Source: Melastoma dodecandrum
Taxonomy: Eukaryota > Streptophyta > Magnoliopsida > Myrtales > Melastomataceae
Direction of reading: 5' to 3'
Assembly (NCBI GenBank): GCA_029817715.1
Contig: JARUPY010000385.1
Span: 372,001 to 436,000 of the forward strand
DNA length: 64,000 nt
The position numbers and the translations under genes were made by a program. Positions 28,190 to 36,182 of the stretch are shown in pieces. The notes below the pieces were generated by a model. It was not told the origin of the DNA. It made no database searches and saw nothing but the letters and a program-made list of their open reading frames with translations. Position 1 is the stretch's first letter; each line of letters opens with the position of its first letter.

Positions 28190-29812
28190 TCAGCTGATGT
28201 AGTTGACCAGCGAGAGCTTCGAGAGCGTGGCGGTGATCTGATAGCTTGCCTGCAACCGGTTCTGGACGTCGAGGAGCTTGGCGATGACTTCCTCGGTCGG
28301 CGCCTGCTCGATCCCGTCGAGGGTGTTCTGCACGGTGTTCTGCGTGGCCGTGTTGGTCGTGCTGGCGCTCGTCAGACGCGCGGAGGCGAGGGAGAGCTGG
28401 GTCACGGTGTCCTGAACGCCGGAGCTGCCATTGGCGGCGGCGAGGAGCGGGCCGGCCGCGTCGATCACCGCCTGATAGGTCGCATTGGGGCTGACGCTGC
28501 TGGAGGTGGGCAGGGCGTAGGCCATCGTGGCAAGACCGGCGAGGACCTTCTGGATCGAGCCGTCGTTGGCGCGCGCGCCGGTACCGATGCTGGCGCTCGC
28601 GCTGATCTGAACCGATTGGGTATCGAGGGCGGGCGTCTGGCTACCCGACGCCGCGTAGGTATCCTCGCCCTGATACCAGAGCACCGTGTCCAGGGGGGTC
28701 GCCGACCGGTAGCCGATCGGGGTGCCGGGCGTGCCGGTGCTGGGATCGTACAGGACGCGCTGAGGCATCACGCCGGTCCCGTTCGGTCCGCCGTTCACCG
28801 AGCCCGTGAAAAAGTTCTGAGCGGCCTTCGCCGTCGAGTTCGCCGTCAGCGGACCGGTCGCGGCCGCCCCGATGGCGGTGGTGAGGGCGGCGCTGAGGTT
28901 GGTGGCCGTGGCCGTGGTGTCGCCGTTGGCGCCGAGCGCGAAGGTCGTGGCGGAGTTGGCCGGCGACGTACCGGCGGCGACGGCCTTGAGCGTGATGGTC
29001 GTAGAGGTGCCGTCGTGCATCTTCAACGTGACGGTGATGCTGTCCCCGACGGAGGGCTGCGCGGCGACATTCAGCTGCAGCGAACCCGCGGAGGTCGCCG
29101 TGCCGGCCGTGTAGTTCGCCTGGATCGCCGCCGAGGTCGGGGTCGGCGGGCCGGCGAGGGAGAAGCCGAAATTCGCGCGGAGGCTGTCGTTGCTCGGCTC
29201 GCCGATCGACACCTGCGTCGGCGTCGTGGCCGATTGCGCCACCGACAGCCAGCCATTCTTGCCGGGCCCCTGATCCGCACCGACTTGCTCGGTGATCATC
29301 TGGGTCAGGCCGGCCTTCGGCGTGCCATCGCTGTTCGTCGTCCCGTTCAGGATCAGGTCCGTATCGGCCACCGGTTGGGTGGTGGTGTCGCTGCCGCCGA
29401 ACAGATAGTTGCCCGCCGCCGACTGGTTGAGGGCATCAAACGCCGACTGGAGGTTGCCGAGCGCGGTCGAGCGCCCGGCGACGGAACTCGACGAAACGCT
29501 CTGAAGGCCGTTGTTCAGAGCCGCGCTGGCGCTCGTGGCCATCGTCACGACCTGGGTCAGGCTGGTGACGGCAAGGTTAGTCCGGGTCTGGGCGGCGGTG
29601 ATGCCCGACGCGTAGCCGGTGAGTGCGCTCAGGGTCGCCTGCGCGCCGAGCGCCGTGGCCCGGCCGGTTCCCAGCCCGCCATAGGTCTGCGAGACCAGTC
29701 CGCTGGAAACCTGATTCGACAGGTCGTTGAGCTGGCTCTTCAGCGTGGTCAGCTGGGCGGCGTTCCGTGTGGTCAGGTAGGAGCCGGCCGCAAAGGGCGT
29801 GATCGTCGTCAT
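28190..29812 (-). CDS. flgL: FlgL, flagellar hook-filament junction protein (enlarged)
   Basis: A flagellin-like protein of 540 residues. The N-terminal helix region (residues 1-150) has the FlgL/flagellin pattern LNDLSNQVSSGL, ALGAQATLSAL and SAAGNYLFGGSDTTTQPV, and the C-terminal 100 residues form the paired helices with NTVQNTLDGIEQAPTEEVIAKLLDVQNRLQASYQ. The central 270 residues are Gly/Ser/Thr/Ala-rich. FlgL is usually about 300-400 residues, so this has a large surface insertion. It starts two bases after flgK, as part of flgE-flgK-flgL. The nonsense codon in flgK may reduce its expression through polarity. Confidence 0.88.
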   Translation of the reverse strand: MTTITPFAAGSYLTTRNAAQLTTLKSQLNDLSNQVSSGLVSQTYGGLGTGRATALGAQATLSALTGYASGITAAQTRTNLAVTSLTQVVTMATSASAALNNGLQSVSSSSVAGRSTALGNLQSAFDALNQSAAGNYLFGGSDTTTQPVADTDLILNGTTNSDGTPKAGLTQMITEQVGADQGPGKNGWLSVAQSATTPTQVSIGEPSNDSLRANFGFSLAGPPTPTSAAIQANYTAGTATSAGSLQLNVAAQPSVGDSITVTLKMHDGTSTTITLKAVAAGTSPANSATTFALGANGDTTATATNLSAALTTAIGAAATGPLTANSTAKAAQNFFTGSVNGGPNGTGVMPQRVLYDPSTGTPGTPIGYRSATPLDTVLWYQGEDTYAASGSQTPALDTQSVQISASASIGTGARANDGSIQKVLAGLATMAYALPTSSSVSPNATYQAVIDAAGPLLAAANGSSGVQDTVTQLSLASARLTSASTTNTATQNTVQNTLDGIEQAPTEEVIAKLLDVQNRLQASYQITATLSKLSLVNYIS

Positions 29813-29814
29813 GA

Positions 29815-31701
29815 TCAGATCTGCAGCAGCTGGTTGAGCATGTCGCGGGCCGCGGTCAGCACCCGGGCGTTGGCACCGTAGGCGGTCTGCAGGGCGATCA
29901 GGTTCGACATCTCCTGATCGATGTTGACGCCCGCACCGGACGCGAACCGGGCCTGGGCGGTGGAGAGCGCGGTCTGCTGCGTGTCGTTGAGGGACGAGGC
30001 GTTGGCCGCGGCGGCCCCCTGGGCGGCGATGAGGTCCTGCGCGAACCCGATCACCGTGGTGCTGTAGGGTGCCGAGACGCCGCCGATGCCGCTCGACGAT
30101 GAGAAGGTCTGCTGCGTCGAGGTCAGCGCCGCGTAGAGCTGCTGCGCCCGCGCGCCCGACGTGCTCGTGTCCGTCGCGCTCGTCGCCGTCAGCGCGGACG
30201 GATTGGCCGTGACGTTGCTGTTGACGGCGATGCGCTGGGCGAAGCCGGTGAGCTGCGAGCCGCTGTCGAAGCTGCCGGTGAACAGCGTGTTGTTGGTCCC
30301 GTCGGTGAACAGGGCGAGCGACGGATTGCCGGTGTTCAGGTCGGAGGAGGAGACCGCCGAGACGCTGGCGGTGGCCGCGGCGGCGACATTGCCGCCCGCC
30401 GTGAGGGTCAGGGTCGCGCTCGCCCCCGTGGCGGTGCCGCTGACACCGAGGGTCGGGAGCTTGTAGCTGGCGGAAGCCGGATTGGCGCCGAACGCGGTGA
30501 AGGCCGCCTGGATCGCGCTCACATAGGTGGCGGGGCCGCCGCTGGCGTCGAACGTCAGGGTCAGGCCGTTCGCGTCGCTGGTCTGTCCGGCCGGCACGAT
30601 CGTGCCGCTCGACGTCGCGGAAGCCACCAGGGTCACGTTGCGCACCGTGCCGGTGCTGTCGGTGACCGGGAAGGTCAGCGTGTTGCCGGGCTGCATGCTC
30701 CCGACGCTGATCGTCGTGGCGCCGGCGCTGAGAGTGCCGGTCGTCTTCGTGTTGGTGAGGGCCGTGGCGAGGCCGGCGGCGAGGTCGTCGAGCTGGCGCT
30801 GGGCCTGCGGCAGGGTCTGGTCGCGCAGTTCGAGCTGGGCGGCGAGGCTGCCCGAGCGCAGCACCCCCGGCTCGGTCAGATCGATCTTGCCGCCGCCCGG
30901 CAGCGTCGCGGTGATAGTGCCGACCGTGCGCTGGGTCGGATCGGTGGAGTAAGCTGACGTGGCGTTGAGAGTGCCGCGCCCGTCGAAGCTCAGCGACGCC
31001 GCGGCGGTGCGATCCACCAGCGTCGCCCCCGACTGGGTCATGACCGAAACCGTCCCGTCGCTCTGCGAGACGGTCTTAACGTCCATGTAGCTCGACAGGG
31101 TGTTGATCGCCTGATCGCGCTGGTCCTGGAAGTCGGCCAGGGAGCTGTCGTCGGAGGTGTTCTGGATCTTGCCGTTGAGGCTCGCGATGTTCTTCAGGAG
31201 CGCACTCGCCGCATTCGTGTCGGTACCGAGTTGCGATTCGATCCCACTGCGCAGGGTCTGGACCGCGCCGGCGGCGCTGTTGATCTGGCTGGCGAGGGCC
31301 GAGGCGTTGCCGAGAACCGTCGTGCGGGCGGCGGCAGAGGTCGGGTTCGCGGCCATTTCCTGCAGCGATTCGGTGAAGGTGTTCAGCGTGCCGTCGAGCG
31401 ACGTGGCGGTGCCCGGCGTGCCGTAGAGCGCGTCGAGCTGCGTCGCGATTCCCACCTTGGTGCTGGTATAGGCGGCGCCGGACGTCTCGAGCCGGAGCTA
31501 ATTCAGCGCCGCCGCGTCGAAGCTGCGGGTGATCTGTCCGACCGCGACCCCGGAATTGTTGGGGCCGACCGACACGGTCGAGAGCGTCCGCTTGACGTAG
31601 CCAGCCGTTCCGGCGTTGGCCACGTTCTGCGAGACGATGTTGATCGCCGCCTGCGTGGCGGCGAGCCCTGCGGTGGCGGTCGAAAGCGCATTCAGCGACA
31701 T
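29815..31701 (-). pseudogene. flgK: FlgK, hook-associated protein 1, interrupted by an in-frame TAG
   Basis: FlgK forms the first junction between hook and filament. Translation from 31701 (MSLNALSTATAGLAATQAA) proceeds through the typical N-terminal block to SFDAAALN and meets TAG at codon 68 (31498-31500). The same frame continues past it with LRLETSGAAYTSTK and the rest of a full-length FlgK up to a normal stop at 29815, ending AYGANARVLTAARDMLNQLL. There is no frameshift: a single codon separates the two halves, and CAG (Gln) is the simplest ancestor. The first GTG downstream of the stop is inside the FlgK core, so it is not an independent gene. The region is followed by flgL after two bases. 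It is either a true null mutation, a suppressed amber codon or a sequence error. Confidence 0.88.
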
Positions 31702-31721
31702 CTCACGCCCTCCGCGTCCGC

Positions 31722-31767
31722 GCATCGTCCCGGGGGTTTAAGCCCGGCGTTCGGGCGCGGACGATGC
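31722..31767. other. Hairpin between flgE and flgK
   Basis: A nine-base inverted repeat GCATCGTCC/GGACGATGC (arms 31722-31730 and 31759-31767) encloses a smaller GCCCG/CGGGC pairing in the 93-bp gap between flgE and flgK. There is no T-run, so it may process or attenuate the operon transcript. Confidence 0.5.
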
Positions 31768-31794
31768 TCACTCATCACGCTTGCGCAGCCTCAC

Positions 31795-33069
31795 TCAGCG
31801 GATCACATTGAGCAGGTCAGACATCATCGTCTGAGCCGTCGACATGACGCGCGTGTTCGCAGAATAGGCCTGCTGAGTTACGATCATCTTAGAGAATTCA
31901 CTCGCAATGTCGGAGTTGGATTGTTCGATGGCGGCGCCCGTGACCGTGCTGCCGTTGAGGCCAGCGAGCGGCGGCCCGGAATCGGCCGTCTGCAGGTAGT
32001 TGCCGATTGTATCGGCCTTGAGCCCGTTCGGGTCGGCGAACTGCACGATGCCCGCGGTGGCGAGGGCCTTCACGGCGCCGTTCGAGAAGGTGCCGTTGAT
32101 CTTGCCGTCCGTGCCGACCGCGACGCTCGTCAGGGTGCCGGACGCGCTGCCGTCCTGGCTCAGCGTGCTGGTCGTCACCGCCCCGCTCGGATCGGCGTAC
32201 TGGGTCAGGCCGCCGGAGATGTCCAGCTTCAGGCTGGTGAACGTGTAGCCGGAAAAGGTATCGCCGCTGAGGTCCACGGTGGTGGTGGGGGGCGTGCCGG
32301 TCGCCGCCGGGGCCGTGAGCTTGCCCGTCGGATCGAAGGTGAACTGCGTCGCGACATCCGTCCAGGTCGGGCTGCTGGTCGTACCGCTGTTGTAGGACAG
32401 CTTCCAGGTCGCACCGGTCGCGCTGGTGGAGACCTGCGTCCATCGGGTGTTGATGGCCACCGGCGCGCCGCTTGCCGTGTAGGCCGTGATCGACGGCCCG
32501 GCGATGCTGTTCGGCGGCGTGGTCGAGGCGCTCGTCGTCGGTGTCGCCGGGAGGTTGGCCGCGTAGGTGATCGTGGTCGTGGGCTGCGCCGGGAGTGTCG
32601 GGTTGCCGATCACGATCGGGCCCGTCGATTTGACCTGCCCCGTGAGGGGGTCGAGGTTGGTGCCGGTCAGGTAGCCGCCGGCGCCGTTCATCAGGTAGCC
32701 GTCCGCGGTGGGGGCGAAGTCGCCCCGGCGGGTATAGGCGTTCGTGCCGCTGAAGCTCGCGGCGCCATTGGCGTCGCCCGTCTTCTGCACCACCGTGAAG
32801 AAGCCCGTCCCGGTGATCGACATGTTGGTCGGCGTGCTCGTCGAGACAACATTGCCGGCGATCGTGTCGGTGAGTTGCGACTGCGCCAGGACCGAGCCCG
32901 CGACCTCGCGCTTGGGCGTCGTCTCGGTCATCAGGTCGACGAAGCTGGTGTCGACCCGCTTGTAGCCGGTCGTCTGCGAGTTCGCGATGTTCCCGGAAAT
33001 GTTGCTGATGGCGTAGGACTGCGCCTGCAATCCGGACACCGAGGTCTGCAGGGCGGAAAAAAGATCCAT
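31795..33069 (-). CDS. flgE: FlgE, flagellar hook protein
   Basis: The hook subunit, 424 residues, starting at 33069 with MDLFSALQTSVSGLQAQSYA and the flagellar rod/hook signature ISNISGNIANSQTTGYKR. FlgE-like features include FTVVQKTGD, NAYTRRGDFAPTADGYLMNGAGGYL and the C-terminal GAAIEQSNSDIASEFSKMIVTQQAYSANTRVMSTAQTMM segment that packs with the N-terminal helix. It is first in the minus-strand operon with flgK and flgL and has a sigma-54-like promoter upstream. The central part is Thr/Ser/Pro-rich as usual for the exposed domains. Confidence 0.95.
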   Translation of the reverse strand: MDLFSALQTSVSGLQAQSYAISNISGNIANSQTTGYKRVDTSFVDLMTETTPKREVAGSVLAQSQLTDTIAGNVVSTSTPTNMSITGTGFFTVVQKTGDANGAASFSGTNAYTRRGDFAPTADGYLMNGAGGYLTGTNLDPLTGQVKSTGPIVIGNPTLPAQPTTTITYAANLPATPTTSASTTPPNSIAGPSITAYTASGAPVAINTRWTQVSTSATGATWKLSYNSGTTSSPTWTDVATQFTFDPTGKLTAPAATGTPPTTTVDLSGDTFSGYTFTSLKLDISGGLTQYADPSGAVTTSTLSQDGSASGTLTSVAVGTDGKINGTFSNGAVKALATAGIVQFADPNGLKADTIGNYLQTADSGPPLAGLNGSTVTGAAIEQSNSDIASEFSKMIVTQQAYSANTRVMSTAQTMMSDLLNVIR

Positions 33070-33118
33070 GGTACGCAAATCTCCGTGCGTGCCGAGAGAG
33101 CCCGCAGGCCCTGGCGGT

Positions 33119-33134
33119 GGCAACCGCCGTGCCA
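33119..33134 (-). promoter_or_regulatory. Sigma-54-like promoter upstream of flgE
   Basis: Read on the minus strand: TGGCACGGCGGTTGCC, an almost perfect match to TGGCACG-N4-TTGCW, ending about 50 bp before the flgE start. This supports sigma-54 control of the hook operon, as in Caulobacter class III genes. Confidence 0.65.
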
Positions 33135-33204
33135 CCGCTAACTCCCTGACGAATCAGGGTTGATCCCCCCGCCACCCGGCAGTCTTGACCGGTTCCGTGG
33201 GCCG

Positions 33205-33225
33205 GCCCGGCAGATCCTGCCGGGC
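33205..33225. other. Short perfect hairpin in the flgE-BLUF intergenic region
   Basis: Nine-base arms GCCCGGCAG and CTGCCGGGC with a three-base loop. It lies in the 306-bp gap between the divergent flgE and BLUF genes, beyond the sigma-54 site. There is no T-run. It could be an operator or RNA structure; nothing else was recognised in this gap. Confidence 0.45.
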
Positions 33226-33375
33226 GGAACGGCGCGGCCCGGAGCCTCCGTTCCCCAACGCGGCCGAGGCCGTTTACGGGGTGTTATCCGGAACGCGCGA
33301 GACTTCGACGCGGACCAGAATCGGGCGCGCCGCGTCCGGCCGCACATCGATGGACGGGTTTCGGGTCTCGGGATC

Positions 33376-33843
33376 ATGCGGGCGAAACGGACGCGCCGCG
33401 TCCATATCATCTACTTCTCGCGTCTGAACCTGTCGTCGGATCCCGTCAAGCGGTCCGAGCAGATCGGCGAGATCGGCCGTATTGCCCAGAAGAAGAATGA
33501 GTTCGCGGTCATCACGAGCTTCCTGGTGATCGAGAGCAACTTCGCCTGCCAAGTGATCGAGGGCGAGCGCTCGTCGGTCCACGAGACCTTCGACCGGGTG
33601 AGCGCCGACAGCCGCCACCGGGACGTGCAGATCAGCGAGTGGCGCGAGATCACCAAGCGCGAGTTCGTGCATTCGTTCAAGAGCGCCCAGCGGACCTCCG
33701 GCAACGAGACCCTGTTCGCCAAGGCCAACCTCCTGCCCATGCTCCAGCGCGGCACGCCGAAGGCCTCGGCGATCCACAGCCTGTGCCTGTCTCTGCAATC
33801 TGATACGATGTCCCGCCAGGGCATCGACCATCTCTTCGTCTGA
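33376..33843 (+). CDS. BLUF domain blue-light sensor protein
   Basis: A 155-residue protein whose first 105 residues form a BLUF (sensor of blue light using FAD) domain. The photochemical residues are in place: Tyr13 in HIIYFSRLN, Asn41 in KKNEFAVITSFL and Gln59 in FACQVIEGE, with the 18-residue Asn-Gln spacing seen in AppA and Slr1694. The region DSRHRDVQISEWREITKREF completes the fold. The start at 33376 is preferred; the frame extends upstream through low-complexity sequence. A receiver protein follows after eight bases, implying a light-to-receiver signalling pair. The C-terminal 50 residues are unassigned and may contact that receiver. Confidence 0.82.
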   Translation: MRAKRTRRVHIIYFSRLNLSSDPVKRSEQIGEIGRIAQKKNEFAVITSFLVIESNFACQVIEGERSSVHETFDRVSADSRHRDVQISEWREITKREFVHSFKSAQRTSGNETLFAKANLLPMLQRGTPKASAIHSLCLSLQSDTMSRQGIDHLFV

Positions 33844-33851
33844 GCCGCGCG

Positions 33852-34310
33852 ATGTCCGAGAGCGATTCGAACCCGATCCTCATCGTCGACGACCAGGAGA
33901 AGCTCCTGCGGCTCATCGTGATGTTGATGACCCGCATCGGCTTCCCGGACGTCGAGGGCGTCACCAGCGCCACGGAAGCTTTGGAGCGGCTGCGGCAGCG
34001 CCGCTACGCCCTGGTGATCTCCGATCTCGACATGGAGCCGATGGACGGGCTCAGCCTGCTGCGCGAGATCCGCGCCGACGACACGCTGATGAACACGCCC
34101 TTCATGCTCACGGAATCGTCCTTCGACTTCGAGGACATCAACCTCGCCCACCAGGCGGGGGCCGATGCCTTTATCCTCAAGCCGTTCGACATGGCGGTGC
34201 TGAAGACGAAGCTGAAGCAGGTGCTCAACCGCAAGCCGCGCAAGCGCGAGGCGCCGATGGCGGCCGAGTCGAGCTTGAGCGTCGAGTTTCCGATGCTCGG
34301 GAAGTTCTGA
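33852..34310 (+). CDS. Single-domain CheY-like response regulator downstream of the BLUF gene
   Basis: A 152-residue receiver-only protein. The acidic pocket is at residues 13-14 (IVDDQEKLL), the phosphoacceptor Asp58 is in LVISDLDMEPMDG, Thr87 is in FMLTESS and Lys110 is in FILKPFD. The C-terminal 35 residues after the receiver (RKPRKREAPMAAESS...) are a basic, probably disordered tail. It is cotranscribed with the BLUF gene (8-bp gap) and borders the flagellar hook operon. It could signal to the flagellar motor or to a partner output protein; this is inference. Confidence 0.9.
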   Translation: MSESDSNPILIVDDQEKLLRLIVMLMTRIGFPDVEGVTSATEALERLRQRRYALVISDLDMEPMDGLSLLREIRADDTLMNTPFMLTESSFDFEDINLAHQAGADAFILKPFDMAVLKTKLKQVLNRKPRKREAPMAAESSLSVEFPMLGKF

Positions 34311-34334
34311 GGGGAACGGCGCGATTTGTTATTT

Positions 34335-34369
34335 CCAACCCTCCCCCTCATCCTGAGGTGGAGGGTTGG
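34335..34369. terminator. Hairpin between convergent genes; core of repeat family B
   Basis: Ten-base arms CCAACCCTCC and GGAGGGTTGG enclose CCTCATCCTGAGG, itself a small palindrome. This is what remains if the middle of a family B repeat is deleted. It lies between the receiver gene and prfC, which converge, and may terminate both. There is no T-run. Confidence 0.55.
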
Positions 34370-34389
34370 ATGGGCCGTCCCAAACGGCC

Positions 34390-35071
34390 TCACGCCGCCC
34401 GCTTCTGATAATCCTTCACGTCGGTGAAGCGCACGGCCGGGTAGCGCTCCTCCTCGTAGCGGAGCGAGAACGCCGTGGTCGCCATGAAGACCGGCGCCCC
34501 ATCGAGGTCCTTCGCCATGGCCGAGCCGTGCGAATCGATGAACTTGTCGAGCTCGACCTCGGAATCCGATTCAATCCAGCGGCAGACCGAGAACCGCGAG
34601 GTCTCGTAATCCACCGGCAGGCCGTACTCGGCCTGGAGCCGCTCCTTCAGCACGTCGAGCTGGAGGGCTCCGACCACGCCGACGATCGCCTGGCTGCCGT
34701 CCTGCGGCACGAACACCTGGACGACGCCCTCCTCGCCCATCTGCTGGAGCGCCTCGCGCAGCTTCTTGGCCTTCATGGCATCGGTAAGCTTAGTCCGGCG
34801 CAGGATCTCGGGGGCGAAGCTCGGCACCCCGCGGAACACGATGTCCTCGCCCTCGGTGAGCGTATCGCCGATCCGGAGCGTCCCGTGGTTCGGGATGCCG
34901 ACCACGTCGCCGGCATAGGCCTCGTCGGCGATGGCGCGGTCCTGGGCGAAGAAGAATTGCGGCGCCGAGAGCGAGATCGGCTTGCCGGTGCGCACGAGGC
35001 GCGCCTTCATGCCCCGATTGAGCTTGCCCGAGCAGACCCGCATGAAGGCGATCCGGTCCCGGTGGTTCGGG

Positions 35072-35103
<32 letters not shown>

Positions 35104-36003
35104 CGTCATGCGCGGCTCGGTCGGCTCCACGAGGCGCTTGTCGGCATCCTGGCCCCGGGGCGGCGGCGCCACCTGGGCGAGGCCGTCGATCAGGTCGCGC
35201 ACGCCGAAATTGCGCAGCGCCGAGCCGAAGAACACCGGCGTGAGATGGCCCTCGCGGAACGCGTCGAGGTCGAACGGCTTCAGGCCGCCCTCGGCGAGTT
35301 CCACCTCCTCGCGCCACGCATCGGCCGCGCCGTTCTCAGTGAGAAGTTCGTCGAACAGCGGATCGTCGGGGCCGGACACGGCCACCATGCCGGCATCCTC
35401 CGCGGCATCGAGCCGGCGCACGCGCTTGCCGCCGAGTTCGTAGGTCCCGGAGAAGTTGCGGCCGGTTCCGATCGGCCACGTCACCGGGGCGACGTCCAGC
35501 GCCAGCGTCTTCTCGATCTCGTCGAGCAGCTCGAACGGGTCGCGGGCCTCGCGGTCGAGCTTGTTGACGAAGGTGACGATCGGAATGTCACGCAGGCGGC
35601 AGACCTCGAACAGCTTTCGCGTCCGCGCCTCGATGCCTTTGGCAGCATCGATCACCATCACGGCCGAATCGACCGCGGTGAGCGTCCGGTAGGTGTCCTC
35701 GGAGAAGTCCTCGTGGCCCGGCGTGTCGAGCAGGTTGAAGACGCAGTCGCCGTACTCGAAGGTCATCACCGAGGTGACCACCGAGATGCCGCGCTCCTTC
35801 TCGATCCCCATCCAGTCGGAGCGGGTCGAGACCCGGTTGCGCTTGGCCTTCACCTCGCCCGCGAGCTGGATCGCGCCCCCGAACAGCAGCAGCTTCTCGG
35901 TGAGCGTGGTCTTGCCCGCATCCGGGTGGGAGATGATCGCGAAGGTGCGCCGCCGCGACACCGGGTCGGCCGGCCTCGCCTCGGTCTTGGTCTGCATCAG
36001 CAT
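34390..36003 (-). CDS. prfC: Peptide chain release factor 3
   Basis: RF3 is the GTPase that removes RF1/RF2 from the ribosome after termination. The G motifs are visible: AIISHPDAGKTTLTEKLLLFGG (G1), DTPGHEDFSEDTYRTL (G3) and FVNKLDREARDP (G4). The EKERGISVVTSVMTFEY switch I segment distinguishes it from EF-G and TypA. The length of 537 residues is normal. A second ATG two codons in (35997) is also possible; neither has a strong Shine-Dalgarno. Confidence 0.96.
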
Positions 36004-36182
36004 GGAGCGAACGCTCTGGGTCGGCGGAACGTGATGGGGCGCGTCGGGCGCGGTCTCGGGATCGTGTAGCGGGATGCCCCGATATTGGCAAAGACGCGGG
36101 GCTCATCGCAGCATCCCTTCAGGGACCGTACAGGGGTTCGGCAACAGGCTCCGTATGCCGATCCACGCTCCGCGAGGCTGCC

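Noticed and set aside
31456..31497. The possibility that the second part of flgK is an independent gene starting at GTG 31455
   Set aside because: The frame is continuous with the first part apart from the TAG, the bases between encode conserved FlgK sequence, and no Shine-Dalgarno precedes the GTG.
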